Below are positions 8,490 through 15,108 of a stretch of 50,470 bases of DNA, piece after piece. The stretch comes from Candidatus Borkfalkia stercoripullorum (GTDB lineage: Bacteria > Bacillota > Clostridia > Christensenellales > Borkfalkiaceae): contig DWXC01000032.1 in the NCBI GenBank assembly GCA_019119395.1, positions 1 through 50,470 of the forward strand, read 5' to 3'. The position numbers and the translations under genes were made by a program. The number at the start of each line of letters is the position of its first letter. Positions within the stretch are counted from its first letter, which is position 1. The notes under the pieces are model-generated. The model was not told the origin of the DNA. It searched no databases and saw only the letters and a program-made list of their open reading frames with translations.

Positions 8490-9488
8490 TCAGAATTCAA
8501 ACTTCGTATCCCGCGAAAAGAGCCGCGAGATGCGTTCCATGCACAGGGTTTTCCACTCTTCGCCCGTTTTCGGCTTATCCGAAAAGCAGACATCGTACAC
8601 GGCTTCGGTGATCGGCAGTTCCACGCCGACCTTTTCGCCAAGTTTTTTCATTGCCGCGGCGGTCATAACCCCTTCGGCAAGCTTTTCAAATTTCTGCCCC
8701 TTTACGAGCATTTCGCCGTACATGCGGTTGTGCGAATGGCGGGAAAAGAGCGTCGTCTCGTAATCGCCGAGGTGCGCCAGACCGTATGCGGAAAGTTCGT
8801 TCCCGCCGAGCGCCTTGATGAGCCTTGCAACTTCCCTCGCCCCGCGCGACATGAGCGGGCCTTTGAGCGTGGATACGCCGCCGCCGTCCAGAATGCCCGC
8901 CGCGATGCCCATAACGTTTTTCGCCGCCGCGCCGATCTCCGTGCCGATGATGTCGTTGCCGTAATAAAAGCGGATGAGATCGCTCTTGAAATCGTCGGCG
9001 AGCGCCCTTTTCAGATCGGTGTTATGGCTGTCGATGACCATGCAGTTGGGGATTCCCGCCGTAAAATCCTGAATGTGCCCCGGGCCGACCCAGACGGCGA
9101 TCTTCTGCGCGTCCACGCCCGCGTCGATCAGGATCTCGGAAAGCCGGTCGCCCGTCTCCACCTCGATGCCCTTCATGCAAAGCACGAAAATTTTATCCGA
9201 AATATCCGCGCAGTTTTTGATGCGCTCGATGAAGCCGCGAAGCCCCTGCGAACTGATGGAGATGATGACGATCTCCGCCCGTTCGACGGCTGCCCGCAGA
9301 TCGGACGTAAGCGTGATGGACTTATCCAGCGTAACGTATTCGTTTTTGCCCGTCTCTTTAAGCACTTTATAGGAATAATCCTCTTCCGGGCCCCAAGACC
9401 AGACTTCCTTGCCCTTTTTCGTGGCGAGATACCATGCGATGAACGAGCCCCAGCGCCCGCAGCCCAAAACGGATATCTTGTTTTTCAA
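8490..9488 (-). CDS. gpsA: Glycerol-3-phosphate dehydrogenase [NAD(P)+]
   Basis: 332 residues, the usual GpsA length. An N-terminal Rossmann motif GCGRWGSFIAWYLA (about 9-22) is followed by the family's central and C-terminal elements AAKNVMGIAAG (around 205) and GLAHLGDYETTLFSRHSHN (around 250). It reduces dihydroxyacetone phosphate to sn-glycerol-3-phosphate for phospholipid synthesis in the cytoplasm. The start is TTG at 9488 with GGAGGGG upstream; no ATG fits. It follows recR by 35 nt on the same strand, so it is probably in the dnaX-ybaB-recR transcript. Confidence 0.92.
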   Translation of the reverse strand: MKNKISVLGCGRWGSFIAWYLATKKGKEVWSWGPEEDYSYKVLKETGKNEYVTLDKSITLTSDLRAAVERAEIVIISISSQGLRGFIERIKNCADISDKIFVLCMKGIEVETGDRLSEILIDAGVDAQKIAVWVGPGHIQDFTAGIPNCMVIDSHNTDLKRALADDFKSDLIRFYYGNDIIGTEIGAAAKNVMGIAAGILDGGGVSTLKGPLMSRGAREVARLIKALGGNELSAYGLAHLGDYETTLFSRHSHNRMYGEMLVKGQKFEKLAEGVMTAAAMKKLGEKVGVELPITEAVYDVCFSDKPKTGEEWKTLCMERISRLFSRDTKFEF

Positions 9489-9523
9489 ATTTTCCCCTCC
9501 GAATGATGTTTTTCGCCCGAACG

Positions 9524-10117
9524 CTATATTTCCTTGCGTTCCACGAACGCGCGGGAAAGGGTCACGTCGTCGGTATATTCTATTTCGCTCCCGATCGGGA
9601 TGCCGCGGCTCAGACGGGTCACTTTAATACCCAGCGGCTTGATGAGCCGCGCGATATACATGGCGGTCGCGTCGCCCTCCACGTCGGGATTGGTCGCGAT
9701 GATGACCTCTTCCACCCCGCCCTCGCCTATGCGGGCAAGCAGTTCGCGGATGCGGATGTCATCGGGGCCGACCCCTTCCATCGGGCTGATGACCCCGTGC
9801 AAAACGTGGTACACCCCTTTGTATTCGTGCAGTTTTTCGAGCGCGATGACGTCTTTCGGTTCTTTGACCACGCAAATCGTTTTGCCCTCGCGCTCCTTGC
9901 AGATGTCGCACACTTCGTTTTCGGTGAAATTGCCGCAGACCTTGCAGTATTTCACCTTCTTTTTCACGTTCAGGATCGCCGCGGCAAACTCCTGCGCTTC
10001 GCTCTCGCTCATGCCGATGATCTTATACGCATAGCGCTGGGCGCTCTTTTTGCCGACGCCGGGAAGTTTTGAAAATTCGTTGATGAGCCGCCCGATCGGT
10101 TCGATATAAACCTGCAT
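9524..10117 (-). CDS. recR: Recombination mediator protein RecR
   Basis: 197 residues, the standard length. It has an N-terminal helix-hairpin-helix (FSKLPGVGKKSAQRYAYKI), a four-Cys zinc finger (CKVCGNFTENEVCDIC), then a Toprim domain (VCVVKEPKD through the ATNPDVEGDATAMYIA region). RecR works with RecO and RecF to load RecA onto gapped DNA. The start codon overlaps the stop of ybaB (TGATG), so the two are translationally coupled. The order dnaX-ybaB-recR is conserved across many bacteria. Confidence 0.97.
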   Translation of the reverse strand: MQVYIEPIGRLINEFSKLPGVGKKSAQRYAYKIIGMSESEAQEFAAAILNVKKKVKYCKVCGNFTENEVCDICKEREGKTICVVKEPKDVIALEKLHEYKGVYHVLHGVISPMEGVGPDDIRIRELLARIGEGGVEEVIIATNPDVEGDATAMYIARLIKPLGIKVTRLSRGIPIGSEIEYTDDVTLSRAFVERKEI

Positions 10118-10452
10118 CAGAGAAGCCCCCCGACGCCGCCCATGCCGCCGAACGGAGCCATTTTCTCTTTATACACCTCATCCGCCTTTTTATAGCCGTC
10201 GAGGATCGCCGCCATGACGAGGTCTTCGAGCATCTCCACGTCCTCGGGATCGACGACCTTGGGGTCGATCTCGATGCCGTCGATGATCTTTTTCGCGTTC
10301 ATATACACGACGACCGCTTCGCCGCCGCTCGTGCCCACGATCTCCCAATCGTCCAGAAGTTTCTGCGTTTCCTGCATCTGCTCCTGCATTTTCTGCGCCT
10401 GCTTCATGAGATTCTGCATGTTGCCGCCCATGCCGCCTTTGAATGATGACAT
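10117..10452 (-). CDS. ybaB: YbaB/EbfC family nucleoid-associated protein
   Basis: 111 residues with an N-terminal Met/Gln-rich helix (MQNLMKQAQKMQEQMQETQ), a central strand region (GTSGGEAVVVYMN) and the conserved DPEDVEMLEDLVMAA segment. The C-terminus is Gly/Met-rich. The family forms dimers that bind DNA with little sequence preference. It lies between dnaX and recR, with AGGAGA upstream of the ATG. Confidence 0.96.
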   Translation of the reverse strand: MSSFKGGMGGNMQNLMKQAQKMQEQMQETQKLLDDWEIVGTSGGEAVVVYMNAKKIIDGIEIDPKVVDPEDVEMLEDLVMAAILDGYKKADEVYKEKMAPFGGMGGVGGLL

Positions 10453-10474
10453 TGTTTCTTTCTCCTGCCGATAT

Positions 10475-12127
10475 TTATTTTTCCTTTATGTCCGTGCCCG
10501 CAAAATCCTTTTTGAGTCGGGCGATATCTTCGTCGAGCCTGTCCGCCTTTGCGCCTTTGAGACGTATTTCGAAATCGGTTATGCCGATGTTTGCGAGCAC
10601 CGAAGCGATGCTCTTATAATGCTCTTCGCGGTTCAGCGAGCGGTAAATGACCTCGCTCGACGCCGCCAATATGAACTTATCCCCCTCGAACGAGGGCTCG
10701 AGATCCTGGCACATCGTAAAGAGCACGCCGTTTTTTACGCTCGAACGGAGCGAACGCATGAAATACCCGAAAGCGCCCTTGCGCTTATCGGGATCGAGCG
10801 CGTTCACCTTTTCGGGCGCGCGCCTTGCCGAAAACACATCCGCTTCGGGTTCGGGCGGCGGGGGCGGAGCGTCGAACGGCGCTTCCTCGTACGGCGCGCT
10901 TTCCAAAACGGGCGCGGCGTGCGGCCGCTCTTCCTTCGATACAACGCCCTGCCCTGCGGAAGGCGCGGAAACGGCGCCGCTTTTCAGCCTCGCCTCCAAT
11001 GCGTCCAGCCGCCTTGAAAGGGACAGCGCGTCGAGATCGGTCCCGGGCATGCACGCCTTGACGATCGCCGTTTCAAAAATGATGCGCGGCGATACCGAAT
11101 AGCGCATGTCCGCTTCGATCCCCGTAAAAATTTCCGCACAGCGCAGTATCTTGCGCCCGTCCGCGTTCTCCGCGATGCGGGAGATCTCCGCGAACATCTC
11201 CTCGGGCAGATTCAATATAGAATTCGCGTTCCTGCACGATTTTGCGATGGAACAGTTGTTGATGAAGTTCAGAATATCTTTGGTGAGCACCCCAACGCCT
11301 TTGCCCGACGCGATGACGCGCTCGGTTTCGGTGAGGGCGTCCGACACGTTTTCGGACAAAACCGCTTCGCCTAGTTTTGCGATCTCGTAAAAGTCGGCGC
11401 TGCCGAGCACCTCGTTCACGTCCGCATACGTGAGTTTGCCGCGGCTGAACGAAATGCAGATATCCGCGATCGAAAGGCTGTCGCGCACGCTCCCCGCGCC
11501 CGCGCGCGCAATGGCGGCGACGGCTTCGTCCTCGTACTCTTTGCCGATCTGTCCGAGGATGCGTTTGATGTGCTCTTCGAGATCTTTCTGCGGGATGAGT
11601 TTGAAATCGAACCGCATACAGCGGGAAAGGATGGTCGCGGGCAGTTTTTGCGGTTCGGTGGTGGCGAGTATGAAAACGGCGTGTTTGGGCGGCTCTTCCA
11701 GCGTTTTCAAAAGGGCGTTGAACGCGGAATCGGAGAGCATGTGCACTTCGTCGACGATGTACACCTTATAGCGCGCCGCCACGGGCGGGTACTGCACCTT
11801 TTCGCGCAGGTCTCGCATTTCGTTGACGCCGTTGTTGGACGCCGCGTCTATCTCCGTAATGTCGAGGTTGGACGGATCGGAAAGCGCCCTGCACGTTTCG
11901 CACTTGCCGCAGGGCGAACCGTTTACGGGGTGTTCGCAGTTGATCGCCTTGGCAAATATTTTCGCCGTGCTCGTCTTGCCCGTGCCGCGGGGGCCGCAAA
12001 ACAGGTACGCGTGCCCGATACGGTCGGTTTCGATCTGGTTGACGAGAATTTTTACGATGTGTTCCTGCCGGACGAGCCCCTCGAGCGTCGTCGGGCGGAA
12101 CGTGCGGTATAAAGCCTGATAAGACAT
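10475..12127 (-). CDS. dnaX: DNA polymerase III subunit gamma/tau
   Basis: 550 residues. The AAA+ clamp-loader motor occupies about 1-360: Walker A GPRGTGKTS, a four-Cys zinc module (CEHPVNGSPCGKCETC) and Walker B VDEVHML. A variable Pro/Ala-rich linker (about 385-425) precedes a C-terminal domain of about 110 residues, as in Gram-positive tau. The start ATG has AAGGAAGTGAG upstream. I see no obvious A AAA AAG slippery site for a shorter gamma form. It is first gene of the dnaX-ybaB-recR(-gpsA) run. Confidence 0.96.
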   Translation of the reverse strand: MSYQALYRTFRPTTLEGLVRQEHIVKILVNQIETDRIGHAYLFCGPRGTGKTSTAKIFAKAINCEHPVNGSPCGKCETCRALSDPSNLDITEIDAASNNGVNEMRDLREKVQYPPVAARYKVYIVDEVHMLSDSAFNALLKTLEEPPKHAVFILATTEPQKLPATILSRCMRFDFKLIPQKDLEEHIKRILGQIGKEYEDEAVAAIARAGAGSVRDSLSIADICISFSRGKLTYADVNEVLGSADFYEIAKLGEAVLSENVSDALTETERVIASGKGVGVLTKDILNFINNCSIAKSCRNANSILNLPEEMFAEISRIAENADGRKILRCAEIFTGIEADMRYSVSPRIIFETAIVKACMPGTDLDALSLSRRLDALEARLKSGAVSAPSAGQGVVSKEERPHAAPVLESAPYEEAPFDAPPPPPEPEADVFSARRAPEKVNALDPDKRKGAFGYFMRSLRSSVKNGVLFTMCQDLEPSFEGDKFILAASSEVIYRSLNREEHYKSIASVLANIGITDFEIRLKGAKADRLDEDIARLKKDFAGTDIKEK

Positions 12128-12446
12128 AGACTCACTTCCTTGATAAGTTCACGGAAAATTATTTGTGCTGAAAAATAATTTTTCCGCGATTTGAAGGGAA
12201 ACCCGAACGGTTTTCCCCTCTTTGCGCCCTTTTTCAGGGTACACATATTATTATTATACGGCCGCAAATTCACCCTTTCCGTAAGGCAAAGCATTGCCAA
12301 ATTGAGTGAAAAAGCAAAAAACGCGGTTTTTGCTTTTTCGCCTAAATGTTTTAATAATTATTAGCCCTCTGCCATCATCGGGATAATAAGAGGCAAAACA
12401 CGTTTTTTTATTTCAACAATCATCCGCGCAAACATCACAAGCCGAC
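12128..12446 (-). other. Structured intergenic region upstream of dnaX
   Basis: 319 nt without a convincing gene. Besides the terminator at 12308-12339, it holds a TATAAT at 12258-12253 (minus strand) with no recognisable -35, then two hairpins in the dnaX leader. One is 12196-12204 paired with 12209-12217. The other is a long A/T-rich stem, 12152-12164 with 12173-12186, just before the ribosome site. I looked for the small SRP RNA that often precedes dnaX and did not see its conserved GGAAGGAAGCAGCC-type motif. Confidence 0.5.
12308..12339 (-). terminator. Hairpin terminator after sigH
   Basis: A 13-bp stem, GAAAAAGCAAAAA with TTTTTGCTTTTTC around a 6-nt loop. The stem's own T tract can serve as the U-run on either strand. 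It lies about 110 nt beyond the end of sigH. Confidence 0.6.
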
Positions 12447-13004
12447 TCACCGCGCGGACAGGATTTTGGCGATTTTCTTTTTCGCGCGCTGAACGGCGTT
12501 GTCGGCGGACTTCACGGGTACGCCACGCCGCGCGGCGATATCGGATACGGAAAGCCCTTCCATATACAAAACGAGCGTTTCGTACTCGCTCGCGGAGAGG
12601 GCGCGCCGCACCTTCCCCCAAAATTCCTCCGCCTCTTCCCCCGCGATCAGAAAAGATTCGGGGTCGCCCGTCGCGGGGATATCCTTTCCCTCGCCGTCGG
12701 GCAGGGGCACGCCCTCGTTGAGCGGAGAGTGCTTTTTGCGTGAAGCGCTCCTTACGGCGCTCATGATGCGGCGGCGGATGCACAGGTAGGCGAAGTTTTT
12801 GAAGCTCATGCCGCCCTCTTTATAGTCGGTGACGGCAAGGTACAGGCCGATCATGCCCTCCTGCACGAGGTCTTCCGTATCGCCACCCTCCAAAAAGAAA
12901 CTGCGCGCGGTGCCGCGCACGGCGTTTTTATACTTTTCGAGCAAAGTGCGCGTTGCGGCGCTGTCCCCTTTCTGCGCGGCGAGGGCGAGCTGTTCGTCCG
13001 TCAT
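12447..13004 (-). CDS. sigH: RNA polymerase sigma factor, SigH-like
   Basis: 185 residues. Region 2 is visible at about 10-90 (GGDTEDLVQEGMIGLYLAV, then FKNFAYLCIRRRI), and a region 4 helix-turn-helix lies at the end (LSVSDIAARRGVPVKSADNA). The position directly after rlmB and mrnC matches the Bacillus/Clostridia sigH locus, which favours the stationary-phase/sporulation factor SigH over an extracytoplasmic sigma factor. It is somewhat shorter than B. subtilis SigH. The ATG overlaps the rlmB stop by 4 nt. The yacP gene often found between rlmB and sigH is absent. Confidence 0.88.
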   Translation of the reverse strand: MTDEQLALAAQKGDSAATRTLLEKYKNAVRGTARSFFLEGGDTEDLVQEGMIGLYLAVTDYKEGGMSFKNFAYLCIRRRIMSAVRSASRKKHSPLNEGVPLPDGEGKDIPATGDPESFLIAGEEAEEFWGKVRRALSASEYETLVLYMEGLSVSDIAARRGVPVKSADNAVQRAKKKIAKILSAR

Positions 13005-13711
13005 TGCCTCTGCCTCACCGCCTCGTATGCGGCGATGCCCAAAGCGACCGACGCGTTGAGGGAATTGACCTTCCCCTTGAGCGGGAGGGACAGAATTTTA
13101 TCGCACTTCTTTTTCGTGAGCGCGGCAACGCCGCTGTTTTCACCGCCCACGACGAGGGCGATATCGCCCGTAAGGTCGCAGCCGTATATATTTTCTCCGT
13201 CCGCTTCCAGCGCGTAAACCCAAAAGCCGCTCTTTTTAAGTTCGTCCACCGCATAATTTATGCCGGGCACGCGCGCCACTTTGACGTGGTTCGCCGCGCC
13301 CTCGCTGATGCGCACGACCGCGCCCGTGACCTGCGCGCTCTTGTTTTTGGGGATGATTACGCCGTCCGCCCCCGCGCATTCCGCAACGCGGATGATGCTG
13401 CCGAGGTTGTGCACGTCCTCTATCCCGTCGCAGACGATGACGAGCCGCCCGCCCGCTTTGGGCGCGCACAATTCGGAAAAGTCGGCGTATTCGTATTCGG
13501 AAACAAAGGCGATGACGCCCTGCGCCCTGCCCGTTTCGCTCTCTTTATCCAGAATTTTCGCATCGGCAAACTGCACGCGCACATTTTTTGCGCGCGCCAT
13601 GGCGAAGATGCGCCCGAGCGTCCCCTCCGCGCCTTTCAAAAGCATGATCTTGTCGATGTTTTTATCCGTTTTGAGAAGTTCCAAAACGGCGTTCCTGCCC
13701 TCTATTTTCAT
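13001..13711 (-). CDS. rlmB: 23S rRNA 2'-O-methyltransferase, TrmH/RlmB family
   Basis: 236 residues: an N-terminal substrate-binding domain (EGRNAVLELL at the start) and a C-terminal SPOUT methyltransferase. The three SpoU motifs are visible: NLGSIIRVAECAGADGVIIP, VVGGENSGVA and LPLKGKVNSLNASVALGIAA. It uses S-adenosylmethionine to methylate a ribose, probably in 23S rRNA. It overlaps both neighbours by 4 nt (ATGA), so mrnC, rlmB and sigH form one coupled operon. Confidence 0.93.
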   Translation of the reverse strand: MKIEGRNAVLELLKTDKNIDKIMLLKGAEGTLGRIFAMARAKNVRVQFADAKILDKESETGRAQGVIAFVSEYEYADFSELCAPKAGGRLVIVCDGIEDVHNLGSIIRVAECAGADGVIIPKNKSAQVTGAVVRISEGAANHVKVARVPGINYAVDELKKSGFWVYALEADGENIYGCDLTGDIALVVGGENSGVAALTKKKCDKILSLPLKGKVNSLNASVALGIAAYEAVRQRQ

Positions 13712-14100
13712 GTTTCGTCCGTAAGCAATTCGCTTATCCTGTCGTAATCGCCCGCAAGATACAAAAAGCCGATGACCGCCTCGAACCCCGTGGAAACGTT
13801 GTACTCTGCAACGCTGGCGCTCTTGCTTCGGGTCGGCTTTTTCGCGTTGCGCCCGCGCAGGAAAATTTCCCGCTCCTCGTCGGTAAGTTTCGCCTCTATG
13901 CGCGAAAAGAGTTCCGCCTGCCCCTTCGCCGAAACGCGCGCCGAACTCATCTTCTGCAATTCCCCCGTCTTATGATCGGAAGAAAGCACGAGCCCCTCCC
14001 GCACAAACAGGGAATACGCCGCATCGCCCACAAAGGCGAGCACGACGGGCGAAAGTTTTTTGGCGCGGCCGCGGGCCATGACTTCGTTGAATTTTACCAT
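13708..14100 (-). CDS. mrnC: Mini-ribonuclease III
   Basis: About 130 residues forming a lone RNase III catalytic domain (LAFVGDAAYSLFVRE, later STGFEAVIGFLYLAG) without a double-stranded-RNA-binding domain, as in Mini-III, which matures 23S rRNA in Firmicutes. The ATG at 14100 (MVKFNEVMARG) is favoured. A longer frame from 14118 would start upstream of the -10 box. The promoter at 14107-14135 puts the transcription start on the A of this ATG, so the mRNA appears leaderless. A second in-frame ATG lies seven codons downstream but has no good ribosome site. Confidence 0.9.
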   Translation of the reverse strand: MVKFNEVMARGRAKKLSPVVLAFVGDAAYSLFVREGLVLSSDHKTGELQKMSSARVSAKGQAELFSRIEAKLTDEEREIFLRGRNAKKPTRSKSASVAEYNVSTGFEAVIGFLYLAGDYDRISELLTDET

Positions 14101-14106
14101 GCTGAA

Positions 14107-14135
14107 ATTATAACACATTCCGCGAAAAAATTCAA
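14107..14135 (-). promoter_or_regulatory. Promoter of the mrnC-rlmB-sigH operon
   Basis: On the minus strand, TTGAAT (14135-14130), 17 nt, TATAAT (14112-14107). Only six bases separate the -10 box from the ATG at 14100, so the usual start point (seventh base) is the A of the initiation codon. Confidence 0.75.
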
Positions 14136-14140
14136 CAGTC

Positions 14141-14171
14141 GGCGGGCTGTTTTTCGCCGAAAACGCCCGCC
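14141..14171 (-). terminator. Possible terminator hairpin after the amidase gene
   Basis: A 7-bp GC stem (14141-14147 with 14165-14171) is extended by a second inner stem of TTTTC/GAAAA type. It starts 1 nt past the amidase stop. There is no immediate U-run, so termination is uncertain. Confidence 0.4.
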
Positions 14172-14172
14172 T

Positions 14173-14856
14173 TTACGACAAAAAGGCGAGCGTTCCGCAA
14201 AATATGGCGTATGCCGTTTTTTCCTGAAAGTCTTTGTCCGTCAAAAACGCTTCGTCCTCCGCGTTGGAAAGGAATCCGCACTCGACGATGACGGAAGTGA
14301 AATTCGTGCATTCGAGCATGAAATAATCGCCCGCAAGTGCGGAATGTTCCTCCCCGAAAAGGGTATTGAGCTGTTTTTGTATGCTTTGGGCGAGCGCCTG
14401 CCCCGAACCGCTGCCGAGGCGGTAGAAAGCCTGCCCGCCCCGCCGCGACGTATCGGAAGGGAAATAATTCTGATGCACCGAGATCATGGCGACCGGCTGC
14501 GCCTTTTCGATGATCTCCCTGCGCTTTTCCATATCCCGCCGCTTGAAACCCTTGGTCGGAAGCCCGTACAGCCCGCCTTCGTCCGTACGGGTCAGCACGG
14601 CGCGGAAGCCCGCGGCTTCAAAATCCTCTTTGAGCGCGCGGGCGACGGCAAGGTTGACGTCGCTCTCCTTCACGCCCGTCGTTTTGCCGACGACGCCGCC
14701 GTCTATGCCGCCGTGGCCCGCGTCGATGACGACCGTATAGGCGGCGGGGACGGCCATGCCCGCCGCAACGGAAGAAAAGCACAGCGAAAGCAATACCACC
14801 CCCGCGAACACGAACGCCCCCGCGACGAGCATTTTCCGCTTTACCGACAAGATCAT
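14173..14856 (-). CDS. N-acetylmuramoyl-L-alanine amidase, CwlD-like
   Basis: 227 residues with an N-terminal signal or anchor helix (about 8-32) and an Amidase_3 catalytic domain. Zinc ligands and catalytic residues are recognisable: His in VIDAGHGGIDGG, Glu in KESDVNLA, His in ISVHQNYF and the late Glu in VIVECGFLSN. Size and architecture match CwlD, the enzyme that prepares spore-cortex peptidoglycan for muramic-lactam formation. A general cell-wall amidase cannot be excluded. The ATG at 14856 has GAGGGGG upstream. It lies upstream of mrnC but is separated by that operon's own promoter. Confidence 0.85.
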   Translation of the reverse strand: MILSVKRKMLVAGAFVFAGVVLLSLCFSSVAAGMAVPAAYTVVIDAGHGGIDGGVVGKTTGVKESDVNLAVARALKEDFEAAGFRAVLTRTDEGGLYGLPTKGFKRRDMEKRREIIEKAQPVAMISVHQNYFPSDTSRRGGQAFYRLGSGSGQALAQSIQKQLNTLFGEEHSALAGDYFMLECTNFTSVIVECGFLSNAEDEAFLTDKDFQEKTAYAIFCGTLAFLS

Positions 14857-14921
14857 GCGCGCGCCCCCTCTTTTTCGGGGCGCGCGGTTTTTTGCGCCGC
14901 CGCACCGTTCATAACGATAAA

Positions 14922-14969
14922 AATAAAACCACCTCCCGCCCGCAAGCGGGCAAACCCGGTGGTTTTATT
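14922..14969 (-). terminator. Branched hairpin, second terminator downstream of the Ig-repeat gene
   Basis: A 12-bp outer stem (AATAAAACCACC 14922-14933 with 14958-14969) encloses a small GC stem. On the minus strand it is followed by TTTTATTTTTATCG-like sequence. It comes after the strong terminator at 15034-15069, so the two are in tandem. Confidence 0.65.
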
Positions 14970-15033
14970 GTATGCCGCAGCCGCGCTTTCCATGACTCAA
15001 AGCGCTTCGCCCCGCCTTTTTTCGATGCGGTAC

Positions 15034-15069
15034 AAAAAACCGAAGGCGGATCGTTCGATCCGCCTTCGG
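15034..15069 (-). terminator. Rho-independent terminator of the YwaF-ABC/Ig operon
   Basis: A 13-bp perfect stem (15057-15069 with 15040-15052) and a 4-nt loop, followed by TTTTTT on the minus strand. It ends the four-gene operon 40 nt beyond the last stop codon. Confidence 0.93.
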
Positions 15070-15108
15070 CGAAATGTGCGTATCCGCGGAACGCAGGCGG
15101 GAGCGCTT

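Noticed and set aside
12128-12446. Small SRP RNA (scRNA) upstream of dnaX
   Set aside because: The conserved GGAAGGAAGCAGCC-type apical motif is absent on both strands, though the region is structured.
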